Source: Oscillospiraceae bacterium (GTDB lineage Bacteria; Bacillota; Clostridia; Oscillospirales; CAG-272). Taken from it: 64,000 nt of DNA. The stretch lies in contig SVTY01000009.1 in NCBI GenBank assembly GCA_015063535.1, positions 1-64,000 of the forward strand, given 5' to 3'. Positions 14,984-23,655 of this stretch are shown here, one piece after another (positions within the stretch are counted from its first letter, which is position 1; every line of letters starts with the position of its first letter). Both the position numbers and the translations under genes were made by a program. Below the pieces are notes generated by a model that made no database searches, was not told where the DNA came from, and saw only the letters and a program-made list of their open reading frames with translations.

Positions 14984-16084
14984 TTACAATCGTTCCAAAT
15001 ATTCGGCGATCCGCCGACAGGCAAAGCCGTCCCCATAGGGGTTGGGTGCCCGAGACATTACCGCATACAGAGCCTCATTCTCCAACAGCTCCCGAACACC
15101 CCGATAGACCGATCCCTCTCCCGTTCCCACAAGGCGCATACAGCCTGCCTCCAGGCCCTCGGGACGCTCGGTGGTATTCCGCATGACCAGCACCGGCTTT
15201 CCCAAGGCGGGAGCCTCCTCCTGCAAGCCGCCGCTGTCGGTCAGCACCAAATGGCACCGTGCCAAAAAATTATGAAAATCCAACACCCCCAACGGCTCGA
15301 TCAGCCGCAGTCGATCGCAATCTCCCAATTCCTCCCATGCGATCTGGCGTACCGCAGGGCCCGGATGGACGGGATACAGCAGCTTCACATCGGGAAATTC
15401 CGCAAGGATCCGACGGATCCCCCGAAACATGCTCCGCATGGCACTGCCCCGACTCTCCCGACGGTGTGCGGTCAGCAGGATCAGCCGACTGTCCTTCGCC
15501 CATTCCAGCTCGGGGTGGCTGTATTCCTTCCTCACCGTGACCCGCAACGCATCGATCCCCGTATTTCCCGTTACGGCGATCCGATCAGACGGAACGCCCT
15601 CCCGACGGAGATTCTCCGCCGCCCGCTCGGTGGGTGCAAAATGGTGTGCCGCAAGCAACCCCACCGCCCGACGGTTCCACTCCTCGGGATAGGGAGCGGA
15701 CAGATCATAGGTACGAAGTCCCGCCTCCACATGCGCCACGGGGATCCCGCAATAAAAGCAGGCAAGAGCCGCCGCAAAGGAGGTGGCTGTGTCGCCGTGT
15801 ACCAAGACCAGCTCGGGCGACTCCCGCACAAGGATCGGACGAAGCCCCGCCAATACGCCGCAGGTCACGTCAAACAGATCCTGCCCCTCCTTCATCATGT
15901 TCAGATCCTCGTCGGGAACCACATCAAACAGGCGCAAAACTCCGTCCAACAGCTCCCGATGCTGTCCTGTTACACAAACAAAGCAGGAAAACCCCCGCTC
16001 CTTCAGCTCTCGGATCAACGGACAGAGCTTCACTGCCTCGGGACGTGTCCCGAATATCACCATCAGCCTTTTTTTCTCCCACAT
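14984..16084 (-). CDS. wecB: UDP-N-acetylglucosamine 2-epimerase (non-hydrolysing)
   Basis: A 366-residue enzyme interconverting UDP-GlcNAc and UDP-ManNAc, the precursor for wall teichoic acid linkage units or capsule. Family blocks are visible: VIFGTRPEAVKLCPLI at the N-terminus, VHGDTATSFAAALA and VAHVEAGLRT in the middle, and NTTERPEGLEAG, part of the nucleotide site, near the end. The ATG at 16084 is supported by AAGGAG and gives the family's usual length. It stands alone, with no glycosyltransferase cluster beside it. Confidence 0.93.
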   Translation of the reverse strand: MWEKKRLMVIFGTRPEAVKLCPLIRELKERGFSCFVCVTGQHRELLDGVLRLFDVVPDEDLNMMKEGQDLFDVTCGVLAGLRPILVRESPELVLVHGDTATSFAAALACFYCGIPVAHVEAGLRTYDLSAPYPEEWNRRAVGLLAAHHFAPTERAAENLRREGVPSDRIAVTGNTGIDALRVTVRKEYSHPELEWAKDSRLILLTAHRRESRGSAMRSMFRGIRRILAEFPDVKLLYPVHPGPAVRQIAWEELGDCDRLRLIEPLGVLDFHNFLARCHLVLTDSGGLQEEAPALGKPVLVMRNTTERPEGLEAGCMRLVGTGEGSVYRGVRELLENEALYAVMSRAPNPYGDGFACRRIAEYLERL

Positions 16085-16208
16085 ATTTTCTCTCCTTCTG
16101 TCAAAAGATGCTTTGCGGGTAATCGCCCGCATCTTAATTAGCCTATTGAGAAGAAAAAGCTTTTATGCGTGCGCTTGCCGAAATTTCCGAAAAATTATTT
16201 TTCAACGG

Positions 16209-16273
16209 CAAAAAAAACAGCACGGCTTTCTCCGAGAAATCACAACGTTCTCTTTGATGACCGTGCTGTTTTT
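16209..16273 (-). terminator. Terminator of the amino-sugar operon
   Basis: CAGCACGG and CCGTGCTG pair across a loop that holds a smaller GAGAA/TTCTC stem. On the minus strand a run of eight Ts follows. Confidence 0.8.
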
Positions 16274-16291
16274 TTTAATTTTAATTGTCTT

Positions 16292-18043
16292 TTATCGCAC
16301 GATGTAATACATGCGATACCGCCCTTGCCGATCCTTGGCATAGCGGGAGCGCTTCATGTATTCGAAGGAATCCTCCAGATTGACTCGCTCCATGATCTCG
16401 GTTAGTCGCTCTCCTCGGATCCGTTGCGCCAGCGTATCGGTCGCCTCGGCTCGGGCAGAATCCTCCTCCAAGCGAACCGCCTTCAGATATGCCACCGACA
16501 AATGCTCTCTGGCAATGCGCCGCCGTACCTCCTCCTCGCTCTTTGCCGCTTCCTCCGCCTTGCGGAACAGCTCGTCACACTCATCGATCAGCTCATCGGT
16601 CAGATACTCGGCATCGGGATGATCGTACAACGTCATTTGGTGTCCCTTTACCGCCTCGCACATCCGTGCGATAAATGCCCGAATATAGGGAGCACCCTTG
16701 CCGTATACACCGTCGGTAAACTCGTCGATCACGGTCTGCACATCGGTGTCGGCACGCCACAAAAGACGGGCGATCAGATAGGATTTCAGATCATCCAGTG
16801 CCGCACCGCCGCCATAGGAAAAGTTCCCCTGCTGCAATACACCCTTGACACCGTGGGCTTTGTAATAGCGGATGTTCTCCGCCATCGAAAAGAAATTGGG
16901 AAAGGGCTGGAGGTAGTGACGGTAATTTACCGCATAATCCCAAATATACAAATGGTTACAGATCCTTGACCATTCCTCGATATTCTGTAAAAAGTCCGCA
17001 CATGCGCCCTTCGGGTCACGTGCTGCCACCGTCTCCATGCCGTCACCCCATTCACATTCGATGTTGCACAGCCGAACGATGACGTTCGGGCGGGGCTTGA
17101 CAAGCCTTGGCGCCCGTTTGGAATACTGATAGGCAAAGGTGTGGATCAGAACATCGGGATGCTCCCGCTCGACCTCCTCGGCAATGCGATTGACAAAACG
17201 AAGGATGCTTCCCGCAGGCGTTCCGCCCTCCTCCTCATCCACCGCCCGACAGGCAGGACAGGTACACCAAACCTTTTTGTCATTCTGTGCCACCGAAAAT
17301 ACCCGACATTCGGGATGCTCGGTGATCCATCCCTTGACCCGCTCGGCGGCGATCCGAAGCACATCGGGATGGCTCAGACAGGGCTGCTCTCGATTCCGCA
17401 CTCCGTCCACCTCAGCAAAATACTCGGGATGCGCCTCAAAAAACTCGTTCGGGGGGATCAGATCGTCAAAGGAATGGTGGCAGTTGAAAAATTTGAAGCT
17501 CCCGCCCTTTTCCGCCGACAGATCGCCCAGCGTGGTATTCAGTCGATTCTTGGCGCAAAAGGCACCGTCAAAGGCAAAGCGGAAATAGGCATCCCGATAT
17601 TCGAAATCGGGCACCTCTCTCCAATCCAAGGAGGGAACGGTCAGCGACTCGGTATGCCCGATGACCTCCACATCCTTGGTAAAGGCACGGAACCCCAAAA
17701 ACCGCTCCAAAAAGGCATATACGCCGTACAGCGTTCCTCGGGAGGTCTTTCCCGTAATAAGAATATCCTCACCGCAGGTGCGGATGAGGAAGCCCTCCTC
17801 CCCCAAGGAATCCAGCTCCTCACGGCTTACATACGCTTTGCCGTTCCTCGTTTCATACCCCACAAGGATCTCGGCACTCCTCCGCTCACAGCGGTCGGAA
17901 AAGTAGGGAATAAAGGTTTCCGTCGCCTCATAGATGTACTTTTGCAGCTCCGATGCTGCATAGCGGTCGCAAGCGGTGGAGAGATTGGCACCCACGATGT
18001 GATAGAAGCACCGACCGTTCTTGATGATCTCATATTGCTTCAT
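16292..18043 (-). CDS. DUF4838 protein, glycosidase-like
   Basis: A 583-residue protein with an N-terminal domain like those preceding GH20/GH67 glycosidases and a central DUF4838 region (FSVAQNDKKVWCTCPACRAV, LCNIECEWGD). It has no signal peptide. The DUF4838 family resembles alpha-glucuronidase and hexosaminidase barrels but is not biochemically defined. Its ATG overlaps the murQ stop (ATGA, 18040-18043), so the two are translationally coupled. Beside murQ and a sugar-kinase fusion, a role on amino-sugar or muropeptide fragments is inferred. An intracellular location would fit imported fragments. Confidence 0.75.
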   Translation of the reverse strand: MKQYEIIKNGRCFYHIVGANLSTACDRYAASELQKYIYEATETFIPYFSDRCERRSAEILVGYETRNGKAYVSREELDSLGEEGFLIRTCGEDILITGKTSRGTLYGVYAFLERFLGFRAFTKDVEVIGHTESLTVPSLDWREVPDFEYRDAYFRFAFDGAFCAKNRLNTTLGDLSAEKGGSFKFFNCHHSFDDLIPPNEFFEAHPEYFAEVDGVRNREQPCLSHPDVLRIAAERVKGWITEHPECRVFSVAQNDKKVWCTCPACRAVDEEEGGTPAGSILRFVNRIAEEVEREHPDVLIHTFAYQYSKRAPRLVKPRPNVIVRLCNIECEWGDGMETVAARDPKGACADFLQNIEEWSRICNHLYIWDYAVNYRHYLQPFPNFFSMAENIRYYKAHGVKGVLQQGNFSYGGGAALDDLKSYLIARLLWRADTDVQTVIDEFTDGVYGKGAPYIRAFIARMCEAVKGHQMTLYDHPDAEYLTDELIDECDELFRKAEEAAKSEEEVRRRIAREHLSVAYLKAVRLEEDSARAEATDTLAQRIRGERLTEIMERVNLEDSFEYMKRSRYAKDRQGRYRMYYIVR

Positions 18044-18864
18044 TGTTTCTCTTCCTCTGTGCGGTAAGCCGTCACCGCCGCCCGAATGGTAAAGCCGTTC
18101 TCCGCCAACAGCCGTTCCGAGGTCGCATAGTCTGCTCCCGTAATATCGCAAACGATACGGATCATCCGATCCCTCAGCTTAACATTGGTGGGTTGCAGAT
18201 TCACCATCAGATTTTCATACACATGTCCCAGCTTCACCATCACCGAGGTGGAGATCATGTTCAGGATCATCTTGTGGGCGCTCCCCGCCTTCATGCGGGT
18301 AGAGCCGGTCACCACCTCCGCTCCCGTATCGGGATGGATACCGATGTCCGCTACCTGCTCGATAGGACACCCTTCGTTGCACGAAAGAGCCACACGCAGA
18401 GCACCCACCTCTGTCGCCAGATCGAAGGCACCCAGCACATAGGCGGCGCCTCCCGCCACCGAGATACCGACCACACAGTCTACCTCAGTCAGAGTATGAG
18501 CGGCAAGATCGGCGTAGCCGCTCTCTCGGCTGTCCTCCGCACTCTCTCCCGCACGGTAAAGGGCTTCGTATCCGCCCGCCATCACGCCGACCACCAGCTC
18601 ATGAGGGACCCCATAGGTAGGAGGGCATTCGGAGGCATCCAGAACGCCTAAACGTCCCGAGGTACCGCAGCCTACATAAAAGAGGCGTCCGCCCCGACGC
18701 ATCCGCTCGGCAATGGCATCCACCGCCTGTCCGATGGCATAAAGCTCGGTTTCCACCGCACGGGCGGCGTTCAGATTTTCCTCCTGCATGATCGCCAGCA
18801 TCTCGGAGGTAGGCATGGTATCCAAATGTGTTGTTTTTTCATTTCTTCGTTCGGTCTTTAACAT
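18040..18864 (-). CDS. murQ: N-acetylmuramic acid 6-phosphate etherase
   Basis: A 274-residue SIS-fold lyase that splits the D-lactyl ether of MurNAc-6-phosphate to give GlcNAc-6-phosphate, a step of wall recycling. Signatures are LFYVGCGTSGRLGVLDASE, GVMAGGYEAL, GSTRMKAGSAHKMILN and MVNLQPTNVKLRDR. Length is a little under the ~300 of E. coli MurQ, missing part of the C-terminal tail. GAGGAG lies before the ATG and the gap from the upstream kinase is 2 bases, so it is in one operon with it. Confidence 0.94.
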   Translation of the reverse strand: MLKTERRNEKTTHLDTMPTSEMLAIMQEENLNAARAVETELYAIGQAVDAIAERMRRGGRLFYVGCGTSGRLGVLDASECPPTYGVPHELVVGVMAGGYEALYRAGESAEDSRESGYADLAAHTLTEVDCVVGISVAGGAAYVLGAFDLATEVGALRVALSCNEGCPIEQVADIGIHPDTGAEVVTGSTRMKAGSAHKMILNMISTSVMVKLGHVYENLMVNLQPTNVKLRDRMIRIVCDITGADYATSERLLAENGFTIRAAVTAYRTEEEKQ

Positions 18865-18866
18865 CG

Positions 18867-20030
18867 TTATTTCTCCTCACCTTTTTCGATTTTTTCATAT
18901 TCGTCGGTCTTTTTCAAGCCCGCCACATATAATGCACCCCACACGGGAGCTGTTGTACAAATTCGCACGCAGAAGCGGCGACTGCTTTTTTGCGCCAATG
19001 CTTCACGGATCAAAGGCAATAAAATGCTTCCGTCTCCTACGGACACGCCGCCGCAAAGGACGACCGATATGGACGATTCGGCGGGAAGATAGCGGCTTGA
19101 CCGCTGTATCAGCTCGGCGACCTCCTCCACATTTTTTTGAACGATCTGCCCCGCAACCGTGTCTCCTTGGCGGTATGCTTCAAAGACAAGGGGAGCAAAC
19201 GAGGCGATCTTTTTCTTGCCTCCCGTATAAAAATCCGACAGAGAATCCAAAATTGTTTTTTTGTCGCAATGCGCTCGAAGAAGCTCGGTCAGCACCGTTG
19301 GCTCGCCGCTGCCCTCCTCGTGCCACAAGGCGGCAAGAATGGCATCCCGACCGAAGGCATAGCCGCTGCCCTCTTCGCCGAACAGATAGCCGTATCCGCC
19401 CACACGGTACCGAACCCCTTCCCGTTGTGCAAAGGCGATCGACCCTGTTCCGAGAATCACGGCAATGCCGTCGGAATCGCCCAATCCCACGGCAACGGCG
19501 TTGCGGGCATCACTCTCATTGCCCACTGCGCCAAACCGCAGCCGACGGAGAAATTCGCCGATCTTGACCTCCGCCTCGCCCGTGATCCCGCCGGAAAGAC
19601 CGGCAAAGACCGAAATGCTCCGACGGGGACGGTCACCGCAGACGGCTTCGATCCCTTCCGACAGCAAGCGAATGGTCTCGTCAAGCCCCACATCGTTGGG
19701 ATTGGAGCCGGACAGCACCGTGCGTGCAAGGACCTCTCCCTGCCCGTCGGTCAAAACAAATTCGGTCTTTGTTCCGCCACCGTCGATCCCCAAATAATAG
19801 TTGATCTCAAAGCTCTCCCGAAGCAGGCTGTCGATATCGATCTGCAAGCGATCTGCCAACAGGGGAAGCACCGAAGCGGGGGGCATCCCCCGTCCGCTTT
19901 CCCACTTGCTCACCGCCTTTTCCGAATAGCAAAGCGCCTCTGCCAGCTGCTTTTGGGTCAAGCCAAGCTCCCGCCTGCGTCGCCGCAGATTTTCGGCAAA
20001 GGCTTGCTCGGTTCTGTCCACTCTCTCCAT
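18867..20030 (-). CDS. XRE-type HTH fused to BadF/N-acetylglucosamine-kinase-like ATPase
   Basis: A 387-residue two-domain protein. Residues ~10-66 form an XRE/Cro helix-turn-helix (RRRELGLTQKQLAEALCYSEKAVSKWE). From ~78 an ASKHA kinase begins (YYLGIDGGGTKTEFVLTDG) with ILGTGSIAFA and VVLCGGVSVGDGS nucleotide-site blocks, as in the BadF/GlcNAc-kinase family. AAAGGAG lies 6 bases before the ATG at 20030. First in an operon with murQ, it probably phosphorylates an amino sugar such as MurNAc or GlcNAc. The fused DNA-binding domain suggests it also senses the substrate and controls the operon; that is inference. Confidence 0.85.
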   Translation of the reverse strand: MERVDRTEQAFAENLRRRRRELGLTQKQLAEALCYSEKAVSKWESGRGMPPASVLPLLADRLQIDIDSLLRESFEINYYLGIDGGGTKTEFVLTDGQGEVLARTVLSGSNPNDVGLDETIRLLSEGIEAVCGDRPRRSISVFAGLSGGITGEAEVKIGEFLRRLRFGAVGNESDARNAVAVGLGDSDGIAVILGTGSIAFAQREGVRYRVGGYGYLFGEEGSGYAFGRDAILAALWHEEGSGEPTVLTELLRAHCDKKTILDSLSDFYTGGKKKIASFAPLVFEAYRQGDTVAGQIVQKNVEEVAELIQRSSRYLPAESSISVVLCGGVSVGDGSILLPLIREALAQKSSRRFCVRICTTAPVWGALYVAGLKKTDEYEKIEKGEEK

Positions 20031-20079
20031 CTGTTTCTCCTTTTTTTGCCAAGCTTTGTCAAATTTCTTCTGTAAGTAT

Positions 20080-20108
20080 ATTTTAGCAGATTTTTCTTTC
20101 ATTTGCAA
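20080..20108 (-). promoter_or_regulatory. Promoter of the kinase-murQ-DUF4838 operon
   Basis: TTGCAA (20103-20108), 17-base spacer and TAAAAT (20080-20085) on the minus strand, 49 bases before the ATG. Confidence 0.65.
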
Positions 20109-20134
20109 CCTTCTTTTTGTGGATTTTTCGGAAG

Positions 20135-20157
20135 AAACTCTACAAATCGTAGAGTTT
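20135..20157. promoter_or_regulatory. Perfect inverted repeat, candidate operator
   Basis: AAACTCTAC and GTAGAGTTT, a 9-bp perfect inverted repeat with the 5-base centre AAATC. It is 26 bases upstream of the -35 of the amino-sugar operon, in the divergent gap before the response-regulator gene. Either the fused XRE domain or the response regulator could bind it. Confidence 0.55.
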
Positions 20158-20297
20158 TGAAGAAAACGAAGCAGATATTGCGGTACAAAAAAACAAATGT
20201 TGCCCGTTGAAAATTCGGAAAAACCGCAAAACGCAAACAAAACGTTAACAATTCTATGCTACAATATGAATACCTGAGCATTTTGCAAGGAGGAAGT

Positions 20298-20969
20298 ATG
20301 TTTAAAATTTTAGTTGTAGAGGATGATAGGGATCTGAACCGCAGTGTCTGCTCCTTTCTCAATCACAGCGGATATGAGGCAGTGGGCTGTCTCGGAGCGG
20401 AGGATGCCTATGACGAGATGTACAAGACCACCTTCGATCTGATCGTTTCGGACATCATGATGCCGAACATCGACGGCTTTGAGTTTGTGGGGACCGTGCG
20501 CTCCCTCAATCAGGAGATACCGATCCTTTTTATGACCGCCCGTGACGATTTTGCCTCCAAGCAGCGGGGCTTCCGCATCGGCATTGACGATTACATGACC
20601 AAGCCCATCGACCTTGATGAGCTGTTTTTGCGGATCGGTGCTCTGCTTCGCCGTGCCAAGATCGCCTCCAGCCGTCGGCTTGAGGTCGGCAATTTTGTCA
20701 TGGATGCGGACGAGCGAAGCGCTACGCTGGACGGCGAGGAGATCTCCCTGACGGCAAGAGAGTTTGACCTCCTTTATAAGCTCCTTTCCTACCCCAAAAA
20801 GACCTTTACCCGCACACAGCTGATGGATGAATTTTGGGATGTGGATACCCAATCGGGTACCCGAACCGTGGATGTGTATATGACCAAGCTCCGCGCCAAG
20901 CTCTCCGCCTGCGATTCCTTTGAGATCCAGACGGTTCACGGACTTGGCTACAAGGCGGTGATCAAATGA
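20298..20969 (+). CDS. OmpR/PhoB-type response regulator
   Basis: A 223-residue regulator with a receiver domain (residues 1-115, phospho-acceptor Asp52 in IVSDIMMP, acidic pair ED at 8-9, Lys in DDYMTKPI) and a C-terminal winged helix (LTAREFDLLYKLL ... SGTRTVDVYMTKLRAKL). AAGGAGG lies upstream of the ATG. Its stop overlaps the histidine kinase ATG by 4 bases. The target genes and signal are unknown; the two membrane genes downstream are the most likely functional partners. Confidence 0.93.
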   Translation: MFKILVVEDDRDLNRSVCSFLNHSGYEAVGCLGAEDAYDEMYKTTFDLIVSDIMMPNIDGFEFVGTVRSLNQEIPILFMTARDDFASKQRGFRIGIDDYMTKPIDLDELFLRIGALLRRAKIASSRRLEVGNFVMDADERSATLDGEEISLTAREFDLLYKLLSYPKKTFTRTQLMDEFWDVDTQSGTRTVDVYMTKLRAKLSACDSFEIQTVHGLGYKAVIK

Positions 20970-22063
20970 AGGGGGAGAAGCGCTTTCGGCGCATTTTGCG
21001 TGCGGTCAGCCACTTTTTTATCTTCTTTTTGGTGTTCGGCTTTGTCATCACCTGCAGCACCATGCTGTTTGTCACGGTGCTGTCCGAAAGCACGGGGCTT
21101 GTGCTGACCGACGAAAACGTGAGCCTGTCCGCCAAGCTGACCTTTTGGAATGCCGTTCTGCTCAGCCTGCTGTTTACGGTTGTGGATACCGTCCGTCGGA
21201 AATGGACGGTAGACCGTCCCGTTCGGCAGATCACCGAAGCCGCCTCCAAAATGATCCAAGGAGATTTCCGTGTTCGCATCAAGCCGTCGGCTCACTTTGG
21301 CGCGCAGGAGCAATTTCAAGAGGTGATCGCATGTATCAATACCATGGCGGAGGAGCTGTCGGGCGTGGAGACCCTGCGAGCCGATTTTATTGCCAACGTG
21401 TCCCACGAGATGAAGACCCCCCTTGCGGTCATGCAAAATTACGGAACACTTCTGCAAGACCCCGACCTGCCCGAGGAAAAGCGGCTGGAATATGCCAAGG
21501 CGATCACCGAAGCCTCTCGCCGTCTTGCCGATATGATGACCAATATTCTCAAGCTGAATCGGCTGGAAAATCAGCAGATCTACCCCAAGGCAGAAACGTA
21601 CGACCTGAGCGAGCAGCTTTGTGAATGTCTCCTTCAGTACGAGACCGTATGGGAGAAGCGGGGGATCGCCATCGAGACCGAGCTTGAGGAGGGCGTGAGC
21701 ATCGTAGCCGACAGCGAATTGCTCTCTCTTGTGTGGAACAACCTGTTTTCCAACGCCTTCAAATTTACCGACGAAGGGGGAACGGTCAGCCTGTCCTTGT
21801 CGGCGGACGACCGATTTGCCGTGGTTCGTATCAAGGATACGGGATGCGGCATGACGCCCGAGGTAGGGGCGCATATTTTCGAAAAATTCTATCAGGGAGA
21901 CCGCTCCCGTGCCACACAGGGGAACGGACTGGGGCTTGCCCTTGTGAAGCGTGTGGTGGATATTTTGCAGGGCGAGATCGCCGTGGAAAGCACGCAGGGG
22001 GTCGGTACGACCTTTACGGTCAGAATCAGGAGGACGGGCAATGAATTGGAAAAAACTCGGTAA
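20966..22063 (+). CDS. Sensor histidine kinase
   Basis: A 365-residue kinase partner of the preceding regulator. Two N-terminal membrane segments (~16-40 and ~58-75) enclose only a very short outer loop, so it probably senses within the membrane or through a partner. A HAMP-like linker (VRQITEAASKMIQGDF) leads to the HisKA box NVSHEMKTPLAVM (His147) and the ATPase domain (NNLFSNAFKFTDEG; DTGCGM; GNGLGLALVKR). Start and stop overlap its neighbours, so the four genes from 20298 to 23337 form one operon. Confidence 0.93.
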   Translation: MKGEKRFRRILRAVSHFFIFFLVFGFVITCSTMLFVTVLSESTGLVLTDENVSLSAKLTFWNAVLLSLLFTVVDTVRRKWTVDRPVRQITEAASKMIQGDFRVRIKPSAHFGAQEQFQEVIACINTMAEELSGVETLRADFIANVSHEMKTPLAVMQNYGTLLQDPDLPEEKRLEYAKAITEASRRLADMMTNILKLNRLENQQIYPKAETYDLSEQLCECLLQYETVWEKRGIAIETELEEGVSIVADSELLSLVWNNLFSNAFKFTDEGGTVSLSLSADDRFAVVRIKDTGCGMTPEVGAHIFEKFYQGDRSRATQGNGLGLALVKRVVDILQGEIAVESTQGVGTTFTVRIRRTGNELEKTR

Positions 22064-22922
22064 AGCACTTTTGTTTCCGCACATCGCACTTATGATCGTC
22101 TTGATCCCTGTCTCTGCGGTCTTTTTGGTGTATGCCATGGTGTTTGTGGGAACCGAATCGGGCATAGCGTATATTTCCTATGTCCTTGCGGCGTATACCC
22201 TGACGGTCTGGTGCTGTAAGATACCCCATCTCATTCGGTTCTTTCGAACCTTCAAAAACGAAAACCGATACGCCAGACGGTGGCAGGAGGATGACCGCTT
22301 GCGTGTGAATGTCTCGCTTTTCGGTTCTCTCGTATGGAATGCGGCGTATGCACTTTTGCAGCTTTGGCTGGGATTTTATCACCGCACCTTTTGGTTCTAT
22401 TCGATCGGCGGCTATTATATCTGCCTTGCCGTCATGCGTTTTTTCCTGCTTGTCCATACCAAGCGGTATGCCCCCGGGGAAAAACTGCAAGCCGAAATGG
22501 TGAAATACAGGATCTGCGGATGGGTATTTCTTACCATGAACCTTGCGCTGTCTCTGATCCTGTTCTTTATGCTGTACTGGAACAGAAGCTTTTCGCACCA
22601 TATGATTACGGCAATTGCGATGGCGGCATATACCTTTACGGCATTCACGACGGCAATCGTCAATATCGTCCGATACCGCAAATATAACAGCCCCGTCTAT
22701 TCGGCATCCAAAGCCATCAGCCTTGCCGCCGCCTGCGTGTCGATGCTGACACTGACATCGACAATGCTGACGACCTTCAGCGACGGTACGATGGACGCTT
22801 TTTCGCAAAAGCTCATGTTGGGCGGAGTCGGCGTGGCGGTCCTGTCCGTCGTGCTTGTAATGGCGATTGCCATGATCGTGCAGGGCACCAAAAAAATCAA
22901 GAAAATCAAAGCAGAGGAATGA
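22041..22922 (+). CDS. Polytopic membrane protein of the two-component operon
   Basis: A 293-residue protein with about eight hydrophobic segments and no recognised domain. AGGAGG, inside the kinase coding end, precedes the ATG at 22041, giving a 23-base overlap with the kinase gene. It has no ATPase or transporter motif. By position it could be a target or sensory partner of the small-loop histidine kinase, as seen with bacitracin/antibiotic stress modules, but nothing in the sequence proves this. Confidence 0.7.
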   Translation: MNWKKLGKALLFPHIALMIVLIPVSAVFLVYAMVFVGTESGIAYISYVLAAYTLTVWCCKIPHLIRFFRTFKNENRYARRWQEDDRLRVNVSLFGSLVWNAAYALLQLWLGFYHRTFWFYSIGGYYICLAVMRFFLLVHTKRYAPGEKLQAEMVKYRICGWVFLTMNLALSLILFFMLYWNRSFSHHMITAIAMAAYTFTAFTTAIVNIVRYRKYNSPVYSASKAISLAAACVSMLTLTSTMLTTFSDGTMDAFSQKLMLGGVGVAVLSVVLVMAIAMIVQGTKKIKKIKAEE

Positions 22923-22926
22923 AACA

Positions 22927-23337
22927 ATGGAACAACGGAAGGATAACGAAGGCTTTCAGTATACCTATTCCGCCAAAGAGCAGGCGGAGCTGAAAAGGAT
23001 TCGGGAAAAATATGCGCCCGCAAGCGAGACCGAGGATAAAATGGAACGCCTCCGTCGGCTGGATCGCAGTGTGACCCAAAAGGCACAGATCGTCTCCTTG
23101 GTGTTCGGTGTGATCGGATGTCTTATCATGGGCATCGGCATGAGCTTGGCAATGACCGAGCTTTCGGATATCTTGGGTTCGTATCAAGCGTATGCCATGA
23201 TCATCGGGGTAGTGATCGGCGTTCCCGGTGCTGTTTTGGTAGGACTTGCCTATCCTGTCTACCAGTGGATCGTCAAGCGGGAGCGGAAAAAGATCGCCCC
23301 CGAGATCATCCGCCTTTCGGATGAGCTGATGAAATAA
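22927..23337 (+). CDS. Small conserved clostridial membrane protein
   Basis: A 136-residue protein with a charged N-terminus (FQYTYSAKEQAELKRIREKY), then two membrane segments (SLVFGVIGCLIMGIGMSLAM and MIIGVVIGVPGAVLVGLAY), then a charged tail. Proteins of this pattern are widespread in Clostridia; some carry the doubtful name dihydropteridine reductase, which nothing here supports. The gene starts 4 bases after the preceding stop. Confidence 0.75.
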   Translation: MEQRKDNEGFQYTYSAKEQAELKRIREKYAPASETEDKMERLRRLDRSVTQKAQIVSLVFGVIGCLIMGIGMSLAMTELSDILGSYQAYAMIIGVVIGVPGAVLVGLAYPVYQWIVKRERKKIAPEIIRLSDELMK

Positions 23338-23355
23338 GGAAGCGGGGAAGCGAAT

Positions 23356-23389
23356 GGTACTTTTTTCTTTTAAAAAAGAAAAAAGTACC
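23356..23389 (+). repeat. Family A hairpin, copy 7
   Basis: A 16-bp stem GGTACTTTTTTCTTTT/AAAAGAAAAAAGTACC, 18 bases past a plus-strand stop. Its CAAAAAAGAAAACG flank lies downstream, so its orientation relative to the gene matches the minus-strand copies. Confidence 0.8.
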
Positions 23390-23529
23390 AAAAAAGAAAA
23401 CGAAGAAAAATATTTTTGCCCCTACAATTTTATATATACGAACAACGCACAAATTTCAAGATTTTCTCAAAATCGGTAGGGCGGGGGCTTGCTCCCGCCG
23501 AAAAGAATGAAATTTGAAACGGAATGGAA

Positions 23530-23647
23530 CGGACAGTCGGGGACGCCTGTCCCTACAATCAATTGGGTGCAAAGCCGTTTTGTCTGTACAATGGGCGAGC
23601 TTGCTATGTCTTTACAAACCCGTAGGGACAGGCGTCCCGACTGTCCG
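23530..23647. repeat. Inverted pair of family C repeats
   Basis: The family C sequence (CGGACAGTCGGGGACGCCTG...) at 23530-23556 returns inverted at 23622-23647, one G shorter, around ~65 bases without a gene. The pair could fold as a long hairpin or mark a small non-autonomous element. Confidence 0.75.
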
Positions 23648-23655
23648 TCTTATCA

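Noticed and set aside
14819-16141. 440-codon plus-strand frame beginning with an 18-codon repeat
   Set aside because: The start is the 54-bp tandem repeat and the rest is antisense to wecB; no ribosome site.
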